DNA of 64,000 bases from Eremomyces bilateralis CBS 781.70 (taxonomy: Eukaryota; Ascomycota; Dothideomycetes; Eremomycetales; Eremomycetaceae), in the NCBI RefSeq assembly GCF_010015585.1, contig NW_022985067.1, forward strand, positions 1,872,940 through 1,936,939, written 5' to 3'. Under the pieces are notes generated by a model. That model had not been told where the DNA came from. It was given only the letters and a program-made list of their open reading frames with translations, and made no database searches. Position 1 is the stretch's first letter. Every line of letters begins with the position of its first letter. The position numbers and the translations under genes were made by a program. Shown one piece after another: positions 10,768 to 23,311 of the stretch.

Positions 10768-12999
10768 TTATATTTTTGTGCCCACACCAACGACTGTCGG
10801 ACCGGGCAAGCGCGCAGTATACCTTGAAACCGTCTCCACAGCACATTCCAGCTCTTTCGTAAAGTCGTCATTCTTTTGTTTCTGCAAGATTCCACGCTTC
10901 CTCTTCCCTTTCCGACTCTGGGCATTAGGAGATATCAAGCCGAGAGGCTGGCGATCGCAGAACTCTGCACGCTCGAAATCCACAAGCATGAGCTTGCCGC
11001 TATTTGTATTGTATAGGATGTTGCGGGGCTCTGCATCACGGTGAAGAACACCCAATTTGTGCACTGCTTTGAGCATTGCGCTGACGGCGTCGTTGATGTC
11101 CGTTTTAATGGCCTGGACCACACAGTTAAACAGGGGTTGTCCAGCCCAGCTGAGAAACATGAAATGCACGTAAACACCGCAGTCATAGTAGTATGGCCGG
11201 ACCAAGTCTATACGGTCGAGACATACGGGAATGTGTTTTCCCTGGATAGGCCGGAGTCGGTTGTACATCTCGTTCTCGTGCTGTAGGAGGGCAAGATCAA
11301 GTCCCTCTACACCCTTGGCAACGAGCGTATAGCCGTGGGATGACAGCCGAACCTTGAAGAGTGATCCGCGCGCCCCGGATAGATAGAGTGGTGTGCAATC
11401 CGCATCGCAGCCACGGTCCGTGGCAAGCTGGTCTCGGATGAGTCGGAGGAACTCGAACCGGCTGATGTGCTCCTGCCCGTGATAGTCTGCGTTAGGGCAG
11501 TTCTCGTCCGCAGGCCCGCCATATGCTAATCCCAGGAGACAACTTTGTGAACAGAATGGCCGGCTTTGTATGTCCGACTTAGTCGCCGGGCCCGACTGCT
11601 GCTGCTTGCCTCGGTGTTGTCCTTGGTTCCCACCACCATGCGAGCTTGTTCCTCTCGACGGCGCCGCTTTCCCACCAGTACGAGAGGGGTTGGGGGTAAG
11701 GGAGGGAGGGTCGTTGTCTTCCTCTGACGGTCCAGCACTAGGGTTTGTCTGCTGGCAGCGAGACTGGATCCGAACTGGCGACTTCTTGAAGCCTTCCCAG
11801 CGCTGCGGCTTATACGGAGAAGCACGGGGTTCCTTGCGTTTTCGTTCTGTGGGGGGGATATCTTTCAGAATATCATCGTACTCCACAGCCCAAAGACCAA
11901 GGGTCTCGGCCTTGTCTTGCCATGACTGGGACGGTGGACTTGCGCGAAAAGCTTGGAGAGTAAAGGCAAAAACCTGTGCGACGGCTGTTCGATGGAGTCT
12001 CGTCTCGTCGCCGTCCATTACGTCTTGGTCCGGTAAGCATACCGAGTAGTAGACTATTGACGGATCGTCTGGAATGTGGAGGAAGACGCGCGCCTGTCCA
12101 GTGCACACGTAACCGTACCGGATGCTCTTGCCGATCATATAGGAGAAGAGCTGGGTGATGGCGGCAGCGGTTAGCCGCCTGGCTGTGGAGCCAAAACCTC
12201 GGCCATCATTGTTGATCACATCACGTTCCGGCTGAATTTCTGACTCAAGACCTGTGATGATCTCGTCCACTGTCAGCTTGTGCGGTGCCTTGTATTCAAT
12301 AGCGAGCGCTGGGACATTTCGGCCACCCGTAGTCCTGTATATACAAAATTGGTCCGCCCGAATGCTCCTGCCCCTCGCTTTGCGACGAGTCTTGGAAGCC
12401 GTCGGTCGCTCCGGGATAGACGCTGACGCCGCGACACCAGGACTTCCCCCACCAAGAGGCATGTGCTCCATGGGCTGAGATATGGGGTCGTCGGTTGTAC
12501 CGCGATCCATGTGCTTCTCGAACGTCACGGACCTTTGGAGGTCAAGGTTTTTTCGCAGCAGCGGATCCATGTTTGCCCGGTCCACTATCTTCTGAACGGC
12601 GTTTTCGACGACATCATGCTCGAAGAGATGTAGCCCAATCTCACTGCTAATAGGCTTGAGCAACGACTTCACATAATCCATCTGATGCTGAGATGGAAAT
12701 GCGGGCATGGAGAACAAGTCGCCGATCGAAAGGGCGTTCCAGATCTCCTCCTGTCTCGTTGCAAAGTCATCCCAGGGTATAATTTGTCGAGGGAAAATAT
12801 GGCCGGTCGGATAGGTAGTCTCGCTTTGCGTAGTCAGAGATCGGTCAGTTACAGCCTGAATAGCAAGATGGAGTGAATGACAGGTCTCGAGGTATTGTTG
12901 AAGGGTCTGCGGCTGCGATGCAGCGACAAGTTTTTTGGCTGCTTCATATCGGCGTTGATCCTCTAGGACTTTTTGTCGCAGGTCGTCGATATCGTCCAT
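10768..12999 (-). CDS. PD-(D/E)XK nuclease-like plus protein-kinase fusion protein
   Basis: One uninterrupted exon of 743 codons, in a window where most genes have introns. The start MDDIDDLRQK opens a charged, partly coiled N terminus (1-60). Residues 210-310 look like a PD-(D/E)XK nuclease core: D216 in RADQFCI, E235-Y-K237 in ALAIEYKAP, then Q283 in ITQLFSYM, the order seen in many restriction-endonuclease-fold enzymes. Residues 385-475 form a low-complexity, basic Ser/Pro/Gln linker. At 483-507 there is a Cys cluster (FCSQSCLLGL, then ENCPN and YHG) that could bind zinc. Residues 535-690 are a kinase with every key residue: glycine loop SGARGSLFKV, K562, E575 or E577, HRD at 653-655 (VLHRDAEPRNIL), N660 and a DFE (674-676) in place of DFG. 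A basic stretch (RKGKRKRG) follows and may be a nuclear signal. Nuclease-kinase pairings of this kind are known among fungal relatives of Crinkler-type effectors. The role of this protein is not known. Confidence 0.85.
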   Translation of the reverse strand: MDDIDDLRQKVLEDQRRYEAAKKLVAASQPQTLQQYLETCHSLHLAIQAVTDRSLTTQSETTYPTGHIFPRQIIPWDDFATRQEEIWNALSIGDLFSMPAFPSQHQMDYVKSLLKPISSEIGLHLFEHDVVENAVQKIVDRANMDPLLRKNLDLQRSVTFEKHMDRGTTDDPISQPMEHMPLGGGSPGVAASASIPERPTASKTRRKARGRSIRADQFCIYRTTGGRNVPALAIEYKAPHKLTVDEIITGLESEIQPERDVINNDGRGFGSTARRLTAAAITQLFSYMIGKSIRYGYVCTGQARVFLHIPDDPSIVYYSVCLPDQDVMDGDETRLHRTAVAQVFAFTLQAFRASPPSQSWQDKAETLGLWAVEYDDILKDIPPTERKRKEPRASPYKPQRWEGFKKSPVRIQSRCQQTNPSAGPSEEDNDPPSLTPNPSRTGGKAAPSRGTSSHGGGNQGQHRGKQQQSGPATKSDIQSRPFCSQSCLLGLAYGGPADENCPNADYHGQEHISRFEFLRLIRDQLATDRGCDADCTPLYLSGARGSLFKVRLSSHGYTLVAKGVEGLDLALLQHENEMYNRLRPIQGKHIPVCLDRIDLVRPYYYDCGVYVHFMFLSWAGQPLFNCVVQAIKTDINDAVSAMLKAVHKLGVLHRDAEPRNILYNTNSGKLMLVDFERAEFCDRQPLGLISPNAQSRKGKRKRGILQKQKNDDFTKELECAVETVSRYTARLPGPTVVGVGTKI

Positions 13000-14016
13000 T
13001 GCGATGGTAGCGTAGGCAAAAGGTCCGTTCGCTCAGAAGACGATACTAGAGGCCAGAGCCTATTTGATCAACCTGAACGCTCCTAGCAGGGACCTGATAT
13101 GAAGGGAGACTGCATCTGGATAAGTTAGGTGATCGCCGTTGGTTAATGATGTTGCGTGCAAATACGTTGGCTACGGGTTGTTGGTGGTTGGGAGCGAGAG
13201 GGGGGTAGGTCGCGGCAAGACGATATAATTAAACCCAGGCCGTGTTTGGAACCCCTCGCCCGTGATAGGGAATTTATTGTAATAGTCTTCTGTTGAGCCT
13301 TTGGCTCAGGCGTGGTTGTTTGCCTGGCGGCCTGGGGTATTAAGCTGAAGGCACAAGCAAGCAACACGTGATCACCTGCAGTGTGATCACCTGCAGCGTG
13401 TAGCAAACTGCATGGCCTATACGATGCCTCTGGGTATATTAGCAGACTTCCTTTGGAGAGGAGAGGGCTTTTCTTCTTCTCTTTCTTTAACTGAATTCAT
13501 AACGTTAACTATTTACTATGGTATCGAATCCATTTGACTCGAACCCTCACATTTACTGCGAAATTATGTCGTATGTTGGGAAGTTTTGAGAGGGTTGAAA
13601 ACGGAAAGAATCAAAGAAACGCTAAACCCGAACCGGAACGCTAATCCCAATACGGCAGTCACAGGTCCTCAGATTACAGGATCCATTTCAAATGTCAACG
13701 ACGCGAGCGAGGAGGAGCGTGTGTAAAATGTGAATGTAATTAGGGTGCGGACTGCGGAGAGTCGGAGGCGGCAGAGACGAGAGTGGTGATTAGCTGATGT
13801 AAGCTCCAGGGATTGCGTCACGTGTTACTCGTTCATCGCGTCGAAGTGGGGACGCGGAACGACGCGAAGACGGTACGTAGCAGTGGGTGGAGCTTGAATA
13901 TTACACTACAACTTTATACAAAGTACCATTGCTACTACGGACTGCAATTCTGAACGCCTATATTCCTATGGATATGCGGAAGGATATTGCGTTTGATCAT
14001 CCGTAGTTCTATTAAT
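13000..14016. other. Divergent promoter region, nuclease-kinase gene and SLD3
   Basis: 1.0 kb upstream of both genes. It includes a 15-bp direct repeat (13368-13396) and an AT-rich stretch at 13490-13560. Near SLD3, GACGCG words occur at about 13849 and 13860, within a longer GC-rich patch (13830-13880) that resembles an MCB-like element; this would fit a G1/S gene but is only a guess. Confidence 0.4.
13368..13396. repeat. Tandem 15-bp repeat, two copies
   Basis: Two perfect copies of GTGATCACCTGCAG (13368-13381 and 13383-13396), each containing the palindromes TGATCA and CTGCAG. They lie about 370 bp upstream of the nuclease-kinase start, where they could be paired binding sites. Confidence 0.7.
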
Positions 14017-16811
14017 ATGTCCAGCATCTTTCATGAGCCTACGAACCGCCCTCATGAGCCTGAATCACCGCTCCGATCAAGCATCGGACTGGAACTGGAG
14101 CAGTCAATTTCGCGGAAAAGGAAAAGAGGGAAACATGTTCCCGAGCAGGCCTGCAATGGACCTATCATAATCCGCGTAAGGTGTCCGTCCTATGGGCGAA
14201 GGCTTCGCTAACAATGCTCAAGTCTCATCCGACCTCAATATATGAGAGCCCCTTCATCCTTACACCTATCCGGACAATACCACGCGTAAACATACCACTC
14301 TGCTTCCTCGATGCCGGCAACTCATCTGGCCCACCAGCTATTCCGGTCTGCGACCTCTTTTCAGCGAATATCCCGGTCCTCGAAGATGAAGAACAGGATA
14401 CGGGTGGTCCGTTATTATCCAAGATCCTCATCGCACAGCTACAGGCCGGCCAAAGCAAGCCGTTTTATGCCGTAGAAAGGGTGAAGAACCGCATATATGC
14501 ATTGCGGAAGCTGGCAATATGGGTCACAACGAAGGACCTGGCCGAGATCTCAGGCGCACCCGAAGGGGATACTCAAGGCTTTCATAAGATGGTGAGACCT
14601 GACGAGAAGGAGAATTGGTGGAGCGGTGCAATGCTACACAAGAAATGCCATCTAAAGGGCAAGGAACCTGAGAAACCCCGTGTCCCTCTTTTCGACATGT
14701 CAGTGCCGCCTCCCAAGCAAAACATTCCCACACCAGATATAGAGCAACCGCCATATGGAGAACCATCGACTGAAGATACTGGCATAAACCATTTCGAACC
14801 CGAACGCCCACTAGCCTCCGCTGAAGATGTGTTCGGAAATTTGGTCGTCGAATACCTCAAGATACTCTACACCTCCCGAACATCACTCGCATACTTCGCG
14901 AAAGGACCGCTCTCGCGCGCACGAAATCATTTCAGCGGCTCCGAGAACGGCGCGGTGCGAATCTCTGAACTTTCAGATCATCTGAAGACCATGGTGCTTT
15001 CAGCATCTCAAATGGACACAAAGTACAAGGAGAAGATTCCTGAGACCGTGAGACCAATTCCGATTGTTCCGATGTCGGACGATGAATCTCCCCAAAAGAA
15101 GAAACCGAAGAAGCCGGGCATAAGGAAGTTGAAACTTAAAAGGGACGGCCTTTACGGTGTTGAAGAGGAGTACATCAAGCAGTGGTGGAGAAACCCTGGC
15201 GAGACGGTCAGAGTCGCACACGATGATACTCTAGAGCAGATCATCCGGCGGCTGGCATCGGCACTAAGGATTCGAGAGACCCTTGCGCAGATCGTAATCA
15301 TCCTGGAGATTCTCGCCATCGAACAATCTCCGCAATACAAATCCGAAGTTGCTACCAGAGACGATGCTGAAAGCCAAATTGGGGACCTAGAAGCAGGGAT
15401 GCCTAAGAAATCAAAGAGGAAGAAAAAGGCCCAAAATCTCGAGCTTGTAGTCGACCTCCTGGTAGACAAGCTCTGCATCTGGCAATCGATGGATGAAGGA
15501 ATCCCGGCCGTAACACCGGACGCGAAACATGGTACCTCGGATCAGCCTGAAAACCGGGATAGGCCTCGAAGCTTCTGTATCGAAGTCATCGTCCCTTTCT
15601 ACATGGCTCGCATCCCACAACTTGCATCCTCAATCAGCAAAAAGCTTGGCGGCCCATCGGCACCCTCGCCCCTGAGACCGAAACCTGCGAAGGCCATCAG
15701 CTCGTCGAAGGGAGAGCATCCAAAGGTGCCCTTACCTGATAAAAAGTCGGCCAGACGACCCTTGCAGCGGATTGCTACAGAGACCAACTCATCTGCCACA
15801 CCTCGACAACACCCCAAGCTGGCGCGATCGTCAACCGACTCTCTCCTCCCCATCAAGCGTGAAGTCTCCGAGCAACCCGCTTCCCTGTCCGCCATCCCTT
15901 TCGCCGTGAGCGATACCAATCACCCATCGAAGCGAGCCGCTTCTCGCGGCTCCATGTCGCAATTCTCCAAGTTCAAGCAACGGGAGGTCAACCTCAACGC
16001 TTTCAGTTCCGCCACGTCTGCTAAAGTTGCACGGAAGAAACAAGCCGAGAGCCAGCTGCTGCGCGAAGCTATTGGCCAAATTCGCAAGCCGGATCGCGCA
16101 AAGGCAGGCCAAGAGTACCTGGATGGAGTCGAGCAACAACGTTCCACTACCACCAAAGCTCGAAAACCCGTACCCGGGGCCAGCAAAGGAAAGGGTACGC
16201 AGCTGAGTAGAAAAGATATGCCGCAACCGGGCCGTCTCGCGGTTGAGGATGGAATTCAAGTCTCAGCTACCCCCCGCCGGAACCATTCGAACGTGGTCTT
16301 CGCGCAGTCGGGGGACGTTCCATATCCAATCAGTCCGATCCTTCAGCGAAAGGCTCTTACATCGGGCAGCCAGCAGACCTTTGGTGTCGCGGCGACCCCT
16401 TCTCTGATCCCGTCATCTGGTCCGAGGCTAGGGCACCGGGATGTTCTGGCAGTTCCGTCCTCGGCCAGGAGCGCGATCGCTGAGACACCATCCCGTAGAG
16501 GGGACAAGGTCCTCTCTTTCCCTGGGTTGCTTCAGGATGGGGATGGGGATGGTATAGCGGTCTTGTCAACACCGTTGAAATTGACGGATGCAACGGTGCT
16601 GGTGACGCCTGTCAAAGCACCAGTTGCCGTGACCCCCCAAAGAAAAGGTGGTCTTTCGTTCCTGAAGCCGGTGGACAATGCTGCGTCCGCCAAGACACCA
16701 CGGATCAGGGAGAAGGTCGATAGCGGGATCACGATGTCGGATGACGAGGAAGAGGTGACTGGAAGGTCTCTGTATGAGAGACTCGGATGGGACGAGGTCG
16801 ATCTGATTTAA
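14017..16811 (+). CDS. SLD3: DNA replication initiation regulator Sld3 (Treslin/Ticrr-like)
   Basis: Exon 1 14017-14175 (53 codons, MSSIFHEPTNR to PIIIR) and exon 2 14223-16811. The 47-bp intron has a GTAAGG donor, a GCTAAC branch and a CAAG acceptor. The product is 915 aa. The central region (about residues 235-430) has the Sld3 core signature: SAEDVFGNLVVEYLKILY, TSLAYFAKGPLSR and a later helical stretch ALRIRETLAQIVIILEILA. A basic low-complexity middle follows. The tail is rich in S/T-P sites with basic neighbours (SATPRR, AETPSRR, STPLK, VTPVK, VTPQRK, KTPR). By family knowledge, Sld3 with Sld7 recruits Cdc45 to the loaded MCM helicase, and CDK sites in the C-terminal half bind Dpb11 to trigger origin firing. 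The last residues (SLYERLGWDEVDLI) look conserved. It converges on the SAHH gene. Confidence 0.9.
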
Positions 16812-17351
16812 GCATGTATATGATGGATGGATAGTTGGGCAAACCCAACTGGACATAGACAGTTGCATTGGTGCATCCTGGTTTTACCAAGGGCTAAGTC
16901 GATCCGATGACGTTACGAACGAACGAAACTGTTATGAAGAAAGTCTGATAATGAAGTCTAGCCAACACTTCATTCACACACGTTATGGAACACTGAATAA
17001 ATCTTGGTTTCATTTTTGGTCTTCTGACCTTGTTGAGTCTCCTAGCATTACGTTGTTAAATACCAGCGCCTCTGCATTCGCTTGGATGAGAATGCACTTT
17101 TTGAACGGGTGCCCGAGCCCTTGTAACGCCAAACATCCATATGCCATGCGGGAGGTAGGCCCAAATTCCAAACCGTGGGTCTTGTTGAAGACTGGATCCA
17201 CATGATGCCCGCTGAATGCGCCTCTAGCTATGCCGTTGAAGACAGTTTGCTTGAACCCGATGTGTGTTAAATGCATCGTCGTCCCACCGTCGTCCCGCCG
17301 TCATCACACATGTTGAATCTCAATGAAAGATATAGGCGATTGATCGCGAAA
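16812..17351. other. Convergent intergenic region, SLD3 and SAHH
   Basis: 540 bp carrying both 3' ends. An AATAAA word lies at about 16995 on the plus strand. Short frames on both strands (17010-17276) have no family likeness. Confidence 0.4.
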
Positions 17352-18872
<1,521 letters not shown>

Positions 18873-21800
18873 TTTGGCGGATTGAATATGGATGGAGCTG
18901 TGTAGTGGAAGATTCTTGAGGGTAGAAGGAAGATGAAGGGGTGAAGTGTAGGTGGTAAGTTAAGTAAGAGGGCAGATTGGGAGGTCAGGTGTAATAAAAT
19001 GGGGGGCGGATGCGGGATGAAGGATGAATTTTTATCGTTAAGACGCCAGTGGAACCACAGGGTCAAATGGCGGTACACGTACAACGAGGGGTACGCCAAG
19101 CCCGCTGTTGTATCATGATCATAAGAAATCCCATCCCATCTCCTCCGTCCTCCAAATAAACTCCTACTATGGGAATTGTCCCCCATCCGCAGCTTTTCGG
19201 GGGTTGTCACCGGTTTTTCCGCATCTCTCAACCGAGATCGTGATCCGATGATCGGGGTATCTATGAAGCCTCCCGTAAAACGGACCATAATTCGTTGCCC
19301 GAGAAATCCTCTCCAATTCATCCCTGCTCCCTGCTCCCATTTCAAGCTTGGACCCTTCCCTTAGAAGTCAAGGGACTCGATCGTTATCGATGCCTGGACT
19401 TTGCCATTCATTTCAAGCTTCCAGTGTCTTCTCTCGACTTGCAGTGGCCGAACCTGGGTGTTCCTGCTTGCATTATCCTCGACTCCTTGTTGGTCTCATT
19501 AAAGAATAAAACCCGACACACAACCATGGCACTTCGAAGTGTTGGAACCCATGATGTTCGCTCTTCACCTGTGCAAGCATGGTGGATCGATGACGATATT
19601 CGAACCAAGCACCGTGACATGAAGCAAGACAAGCTCATCCTGCTGGCGCAGTTAGCAGAAATCTTCCACAGCAGGGTTAGGGGAGACGTATAAAAGAAAA
19701 ATAAAAGGTGGCCACCACGCCGGTCCCCCCGTCATCCCCTCCAACCATCCACTCTCAGGACTAAACCATCCCGAATCTCATTTCCCAGGTTCTGCACTGA
19801 GGCATGCATACTCTCCGCCGTCAAGCGCCAGTGCAACAGACTCAACTCAGGACTAATGGAACGCCGACAACTAGCAAGCAATGCGGGTAGGGCGAGCAGA
19901 GCGCATCACGACGACACAGACAAGCCTAAACTTTGAGCCATCGCTGTTGCGAGGTCCCGTGCCGTCCATGATGTTGGCCGACGCCTCAAACCTCCATTTT
20001 GCAGACCGCGTCCTTGTTCGAGCCGGAGGATGCTGTCGAGAAGCTAAAGCGGAGAGTCGCAGGCCTCCATAGATGTTGCATTGTCCCAGAATCCGAGATC
20101 GAAGAGTGGAGTAGGTCAAGAGCGTGGACGAGCCAAAGCGGACTTGAGAAGAACACACCCGCTTGTTGGAAGACGCTCTCAACTCAAAAGATCGGCCAGC
20201 TGACTTCATTTCATCGGTAGACCCCTCCATTGCCCCAGCAGCGCGCCCTTCCACACCGTCTCATATCGAATCCCAAACCCTGCAGCGCTAGAGGGTTGCA
20301 TCGCAAGATACTGCTCTTGAAAACACGGCCTATCTCTCAGGGACAGTTTTTGATTCCTCCCCAGGGAGCAATTCCTTGGTAGGGCATTGAGAAACGGACA
20401 AGTAACATCGTCAAAAAACCGCTTCCTTCTCTCGGGGCATATCTGTACCCGGAGAGGTACATCAACATGTAAAGCGTTGGATTCTTTACCGGTTGAGATT
20501 CGTGTCGGTGGTCGTACAATAGACCCGAAGGTCAGACGATTAACGCGGTAGGTCTCTTGTAATCATGTCATAGACAGAGGATAGCATCTTGAAATGCGCC
20601 CACATCTCTCTTGGAGATAATACGTGGTGCTGTGATCACCGGGGTAATGGGACTGAAACCAAGAAGCCTCAAAGAAGTTCTGGTTTGCAGGCGAAGCGGT
20701 CAGGGCTACGTCGGCATTTTCAGCCTCAAAGCAGCCCAACATGCGCTACTACTGAGCGCGGGCAGTGTTGCACACAGACAGACCCCAATGTTTCCGACAC
20801 GAGAAGACACACTGTTTTTCCGCATGCCGTCTTCCGCCTAAGTTCAGCAGCGCGATCAACTGCCGCATACCCGCTAGCTACAATGGAGAATGGCGGAACA
20901 GTGGGACTGAGAGGGTAGAACCGGGCGTGACATCTAATGAAGATGTGCCAATCTACCCTCCCACCCATTCCCAACCAAGTCCAGAGGCATAGCGAGCATG
21001 TGGCGTCAAGAAGACGCGGACACAGAGATGGTACGCTTAGAACTTTGAAGCAATACTTAGAGCGGAAAGAAGGCGTTGCCAGTCATGCCGCTCTTTGTCG
21101 GACAGTCTGAGGAAAGCCGAACAACCAACCCGTGAAGAATCATCGCGCCCTCGACGACCGCATTCGCAAACATCCCATTCCCGATAAATTCCACAGCATT
21201 GAGGCAAATTCAGAAGACCACAGCCATATTGTCCGTTGGTGTCTCGACTGGACCTCGTATCAGAGGACCCAATGAACGACGCCTTTTAATGACCGAAGTC
21301 CCGGACAGCAAGACCGCATCCGGTAAACAAGGATCGACCAAAAAGGGATGCAAGTTCTCCGTCAGCAGTCAAGAGGCCGAACCAAATGTGTGTTGTATGG
21401 TATCCGCGAAGCAGCCGAGTAGTTGGGTTGTAGGGTTAAGTGTCGAACTCCGTACGCCTCAATTGAACTTCATTACAGCAAATCGACTTTCGACGACTAC
21501 TGGCAGGCCAAGTTGAGAGGAAAGCAAAACCCAGAGGCATTGGATGCGTGGTGTAGTGGACCCGAGCTCGAACAAGCCCGGTTCGCCTGAGCGGTCCAGA
21601 CCGAAGTCCTAGGAATCTCCCCAAGGCCAAGTCCGAAGACCGGGCGTTCGGAGTACGGAATTCGGCTACGAGGAGAGAACTTCGTAGGTCGTTGTTTTCG
21701 AAGAAGGGCAAGGGCATTTAGGGAACATCCAGGCCAACTCAGGGCAGTGGAACGGGGGAAGATGATGTCAGGTGTTTCGGGGCTGCCGTCAGAAGTCAAC

Positions 21801-23311
21801 ATCCTGAGAGTCTCGGAGATTGAAGGCATTGGGTGCCGGATGATCATAAAGAGGGAAGATTTCAAATTCCAACAATTGGTAGCGCAGTGACGAGTGAAGA
21901 AGAAAGATTGAAGCAAATCCAAAGCTGAGAATGAACATTTAAACATTTGAAGCTCGAGATTCCACGCGTGGCTGGGAATGGCACGTGTACTGGTGCAAGG
22001 AATCAATTCCTGATGAGGCTAGCGTGGGTCGCGTGTTCACGTGATTGGTGCAGTTGGAGATTCTTCTCCTGCTGTTGAATTCTCGCTTTGCTTGATGTAC
22101 ACTATGACCCGCCAATTGGCCGAATTTCGGGTTATAGACAGTATTACCCTTTGTCCAATGATGCTATTAATTTCATGGCTATCCGCAATGATTCAATGTC
22201 TATCGTTGGACAATCAAATGTGTCGAGTGTTACTGTCAAGCCTCGTTGGATGCCACAAGCTACAAACCGGTATGAAATATTCCCCAACCCAAGACACGGA
22301 GTCACAGATCCTACCATGGCATGAAAGGATTGAAATACAGCTACCTTTGGGGTGTCTGTTCTGCTCCATAGATCGAGGGAATGCATGGGGATCTTGCTCT
22401 TGTCCTGGGCTTCTGGGCTCAGGCAAGCTGTCCTGGACTTTCCCCAAGCACCATTATCGACTGAAGCCCCGCGCTGACCACGCAGTGTTTTCCTTATCAG
22501 CGCTCAGCTTCTCCATAGCCCAAGACAAGCGAGCTCTCACAAGCACGCAATGCAGATCAGTAGAATCACACTGCCAGGAAAGTATTCTCTTTCCCCTCAT
22601 TTATTTCAATTTCCCAATTTACAGCCGGCGTATCGAGTCTTTGTTACCAGTATGAGTCCACTCGGTTGATCAAGTCCTACATGTCCAAACTGGAGATGTC
22701 TTCCTGTCAAATGCGGCCTCGGGTTTCCACGACTTCCGGGCAGGAAGATCGGCGTGCTGCCATCCGCAGACCTGGAGAGGTTGACGGGAACGAGGACTAA
22801 TGCAGACCCCTCCCCGCCACCCCTCCCACCATCAGAAAGCTACCGAACTTCGCATCTAACCCCAGTTACCCCTCCCTCGTTGTCTTGACCTTGACCCATA
22901 TTCCGCACTTACCCAGCTACCCATGGAGGTCCATCTTACGCCCTCACCGTCTGGCTGCATCCAGGTCCATATCGGTTCTGCACCAGAGGGTGCCAATGTC
23001 GTATTGACCTCTCGGCCAACGGCTTGTCATAGGCGTCATCGCTCGATCACAACATTCCCAGCCCGCATGGTGGGGGGGGACATGTGTTCCTGCTCCAGAG
23101 CTGACCAGCTCATCTTTAAAGGCATGCAACCTCGCATGGCAGGCACGATGAAGGTTGCATACAATTTGTACCTCCAGCCTTTCTGGCCACTGTTGATTTT
23201 GCTGGTCTTGAACTCATAGCGTTGAGCGCTGTCCTCCATATTGCTATCGAACTCTTGAAATCATAATCCTAGTCGTCAAACTGCCCCATATCTAAATCTC
23301 AGTGCGCCGAA
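18873..23311. other. 4.4 kb gene-free divergent region
   Basis: This lies between divergent SAHH and the phosphatase-family gene. The first 150 bp upstream of SAHH are CT-rich on the SAHH strand (18880-19020), typical of a strongly expressed fungal gene's leader. Several frames of 100-204 codons exist (for example 21497-22006 minus and 22041-22655 plus). Their composition is not protein-like and I find no motif, splice model or family. No tRNA or transposon ends were seen. Long non-coding RNA cannot be judged from sequence alone. Confidence 0.45.

Noticed and set aside
21497-22655. Frames of 170 codons (minus) and 205 codons (plus) in the 4.4 kb gap
   Set aside because: Protein composition is random-looking, the plus frame starts on GTG, and no motif or splice context supports either.
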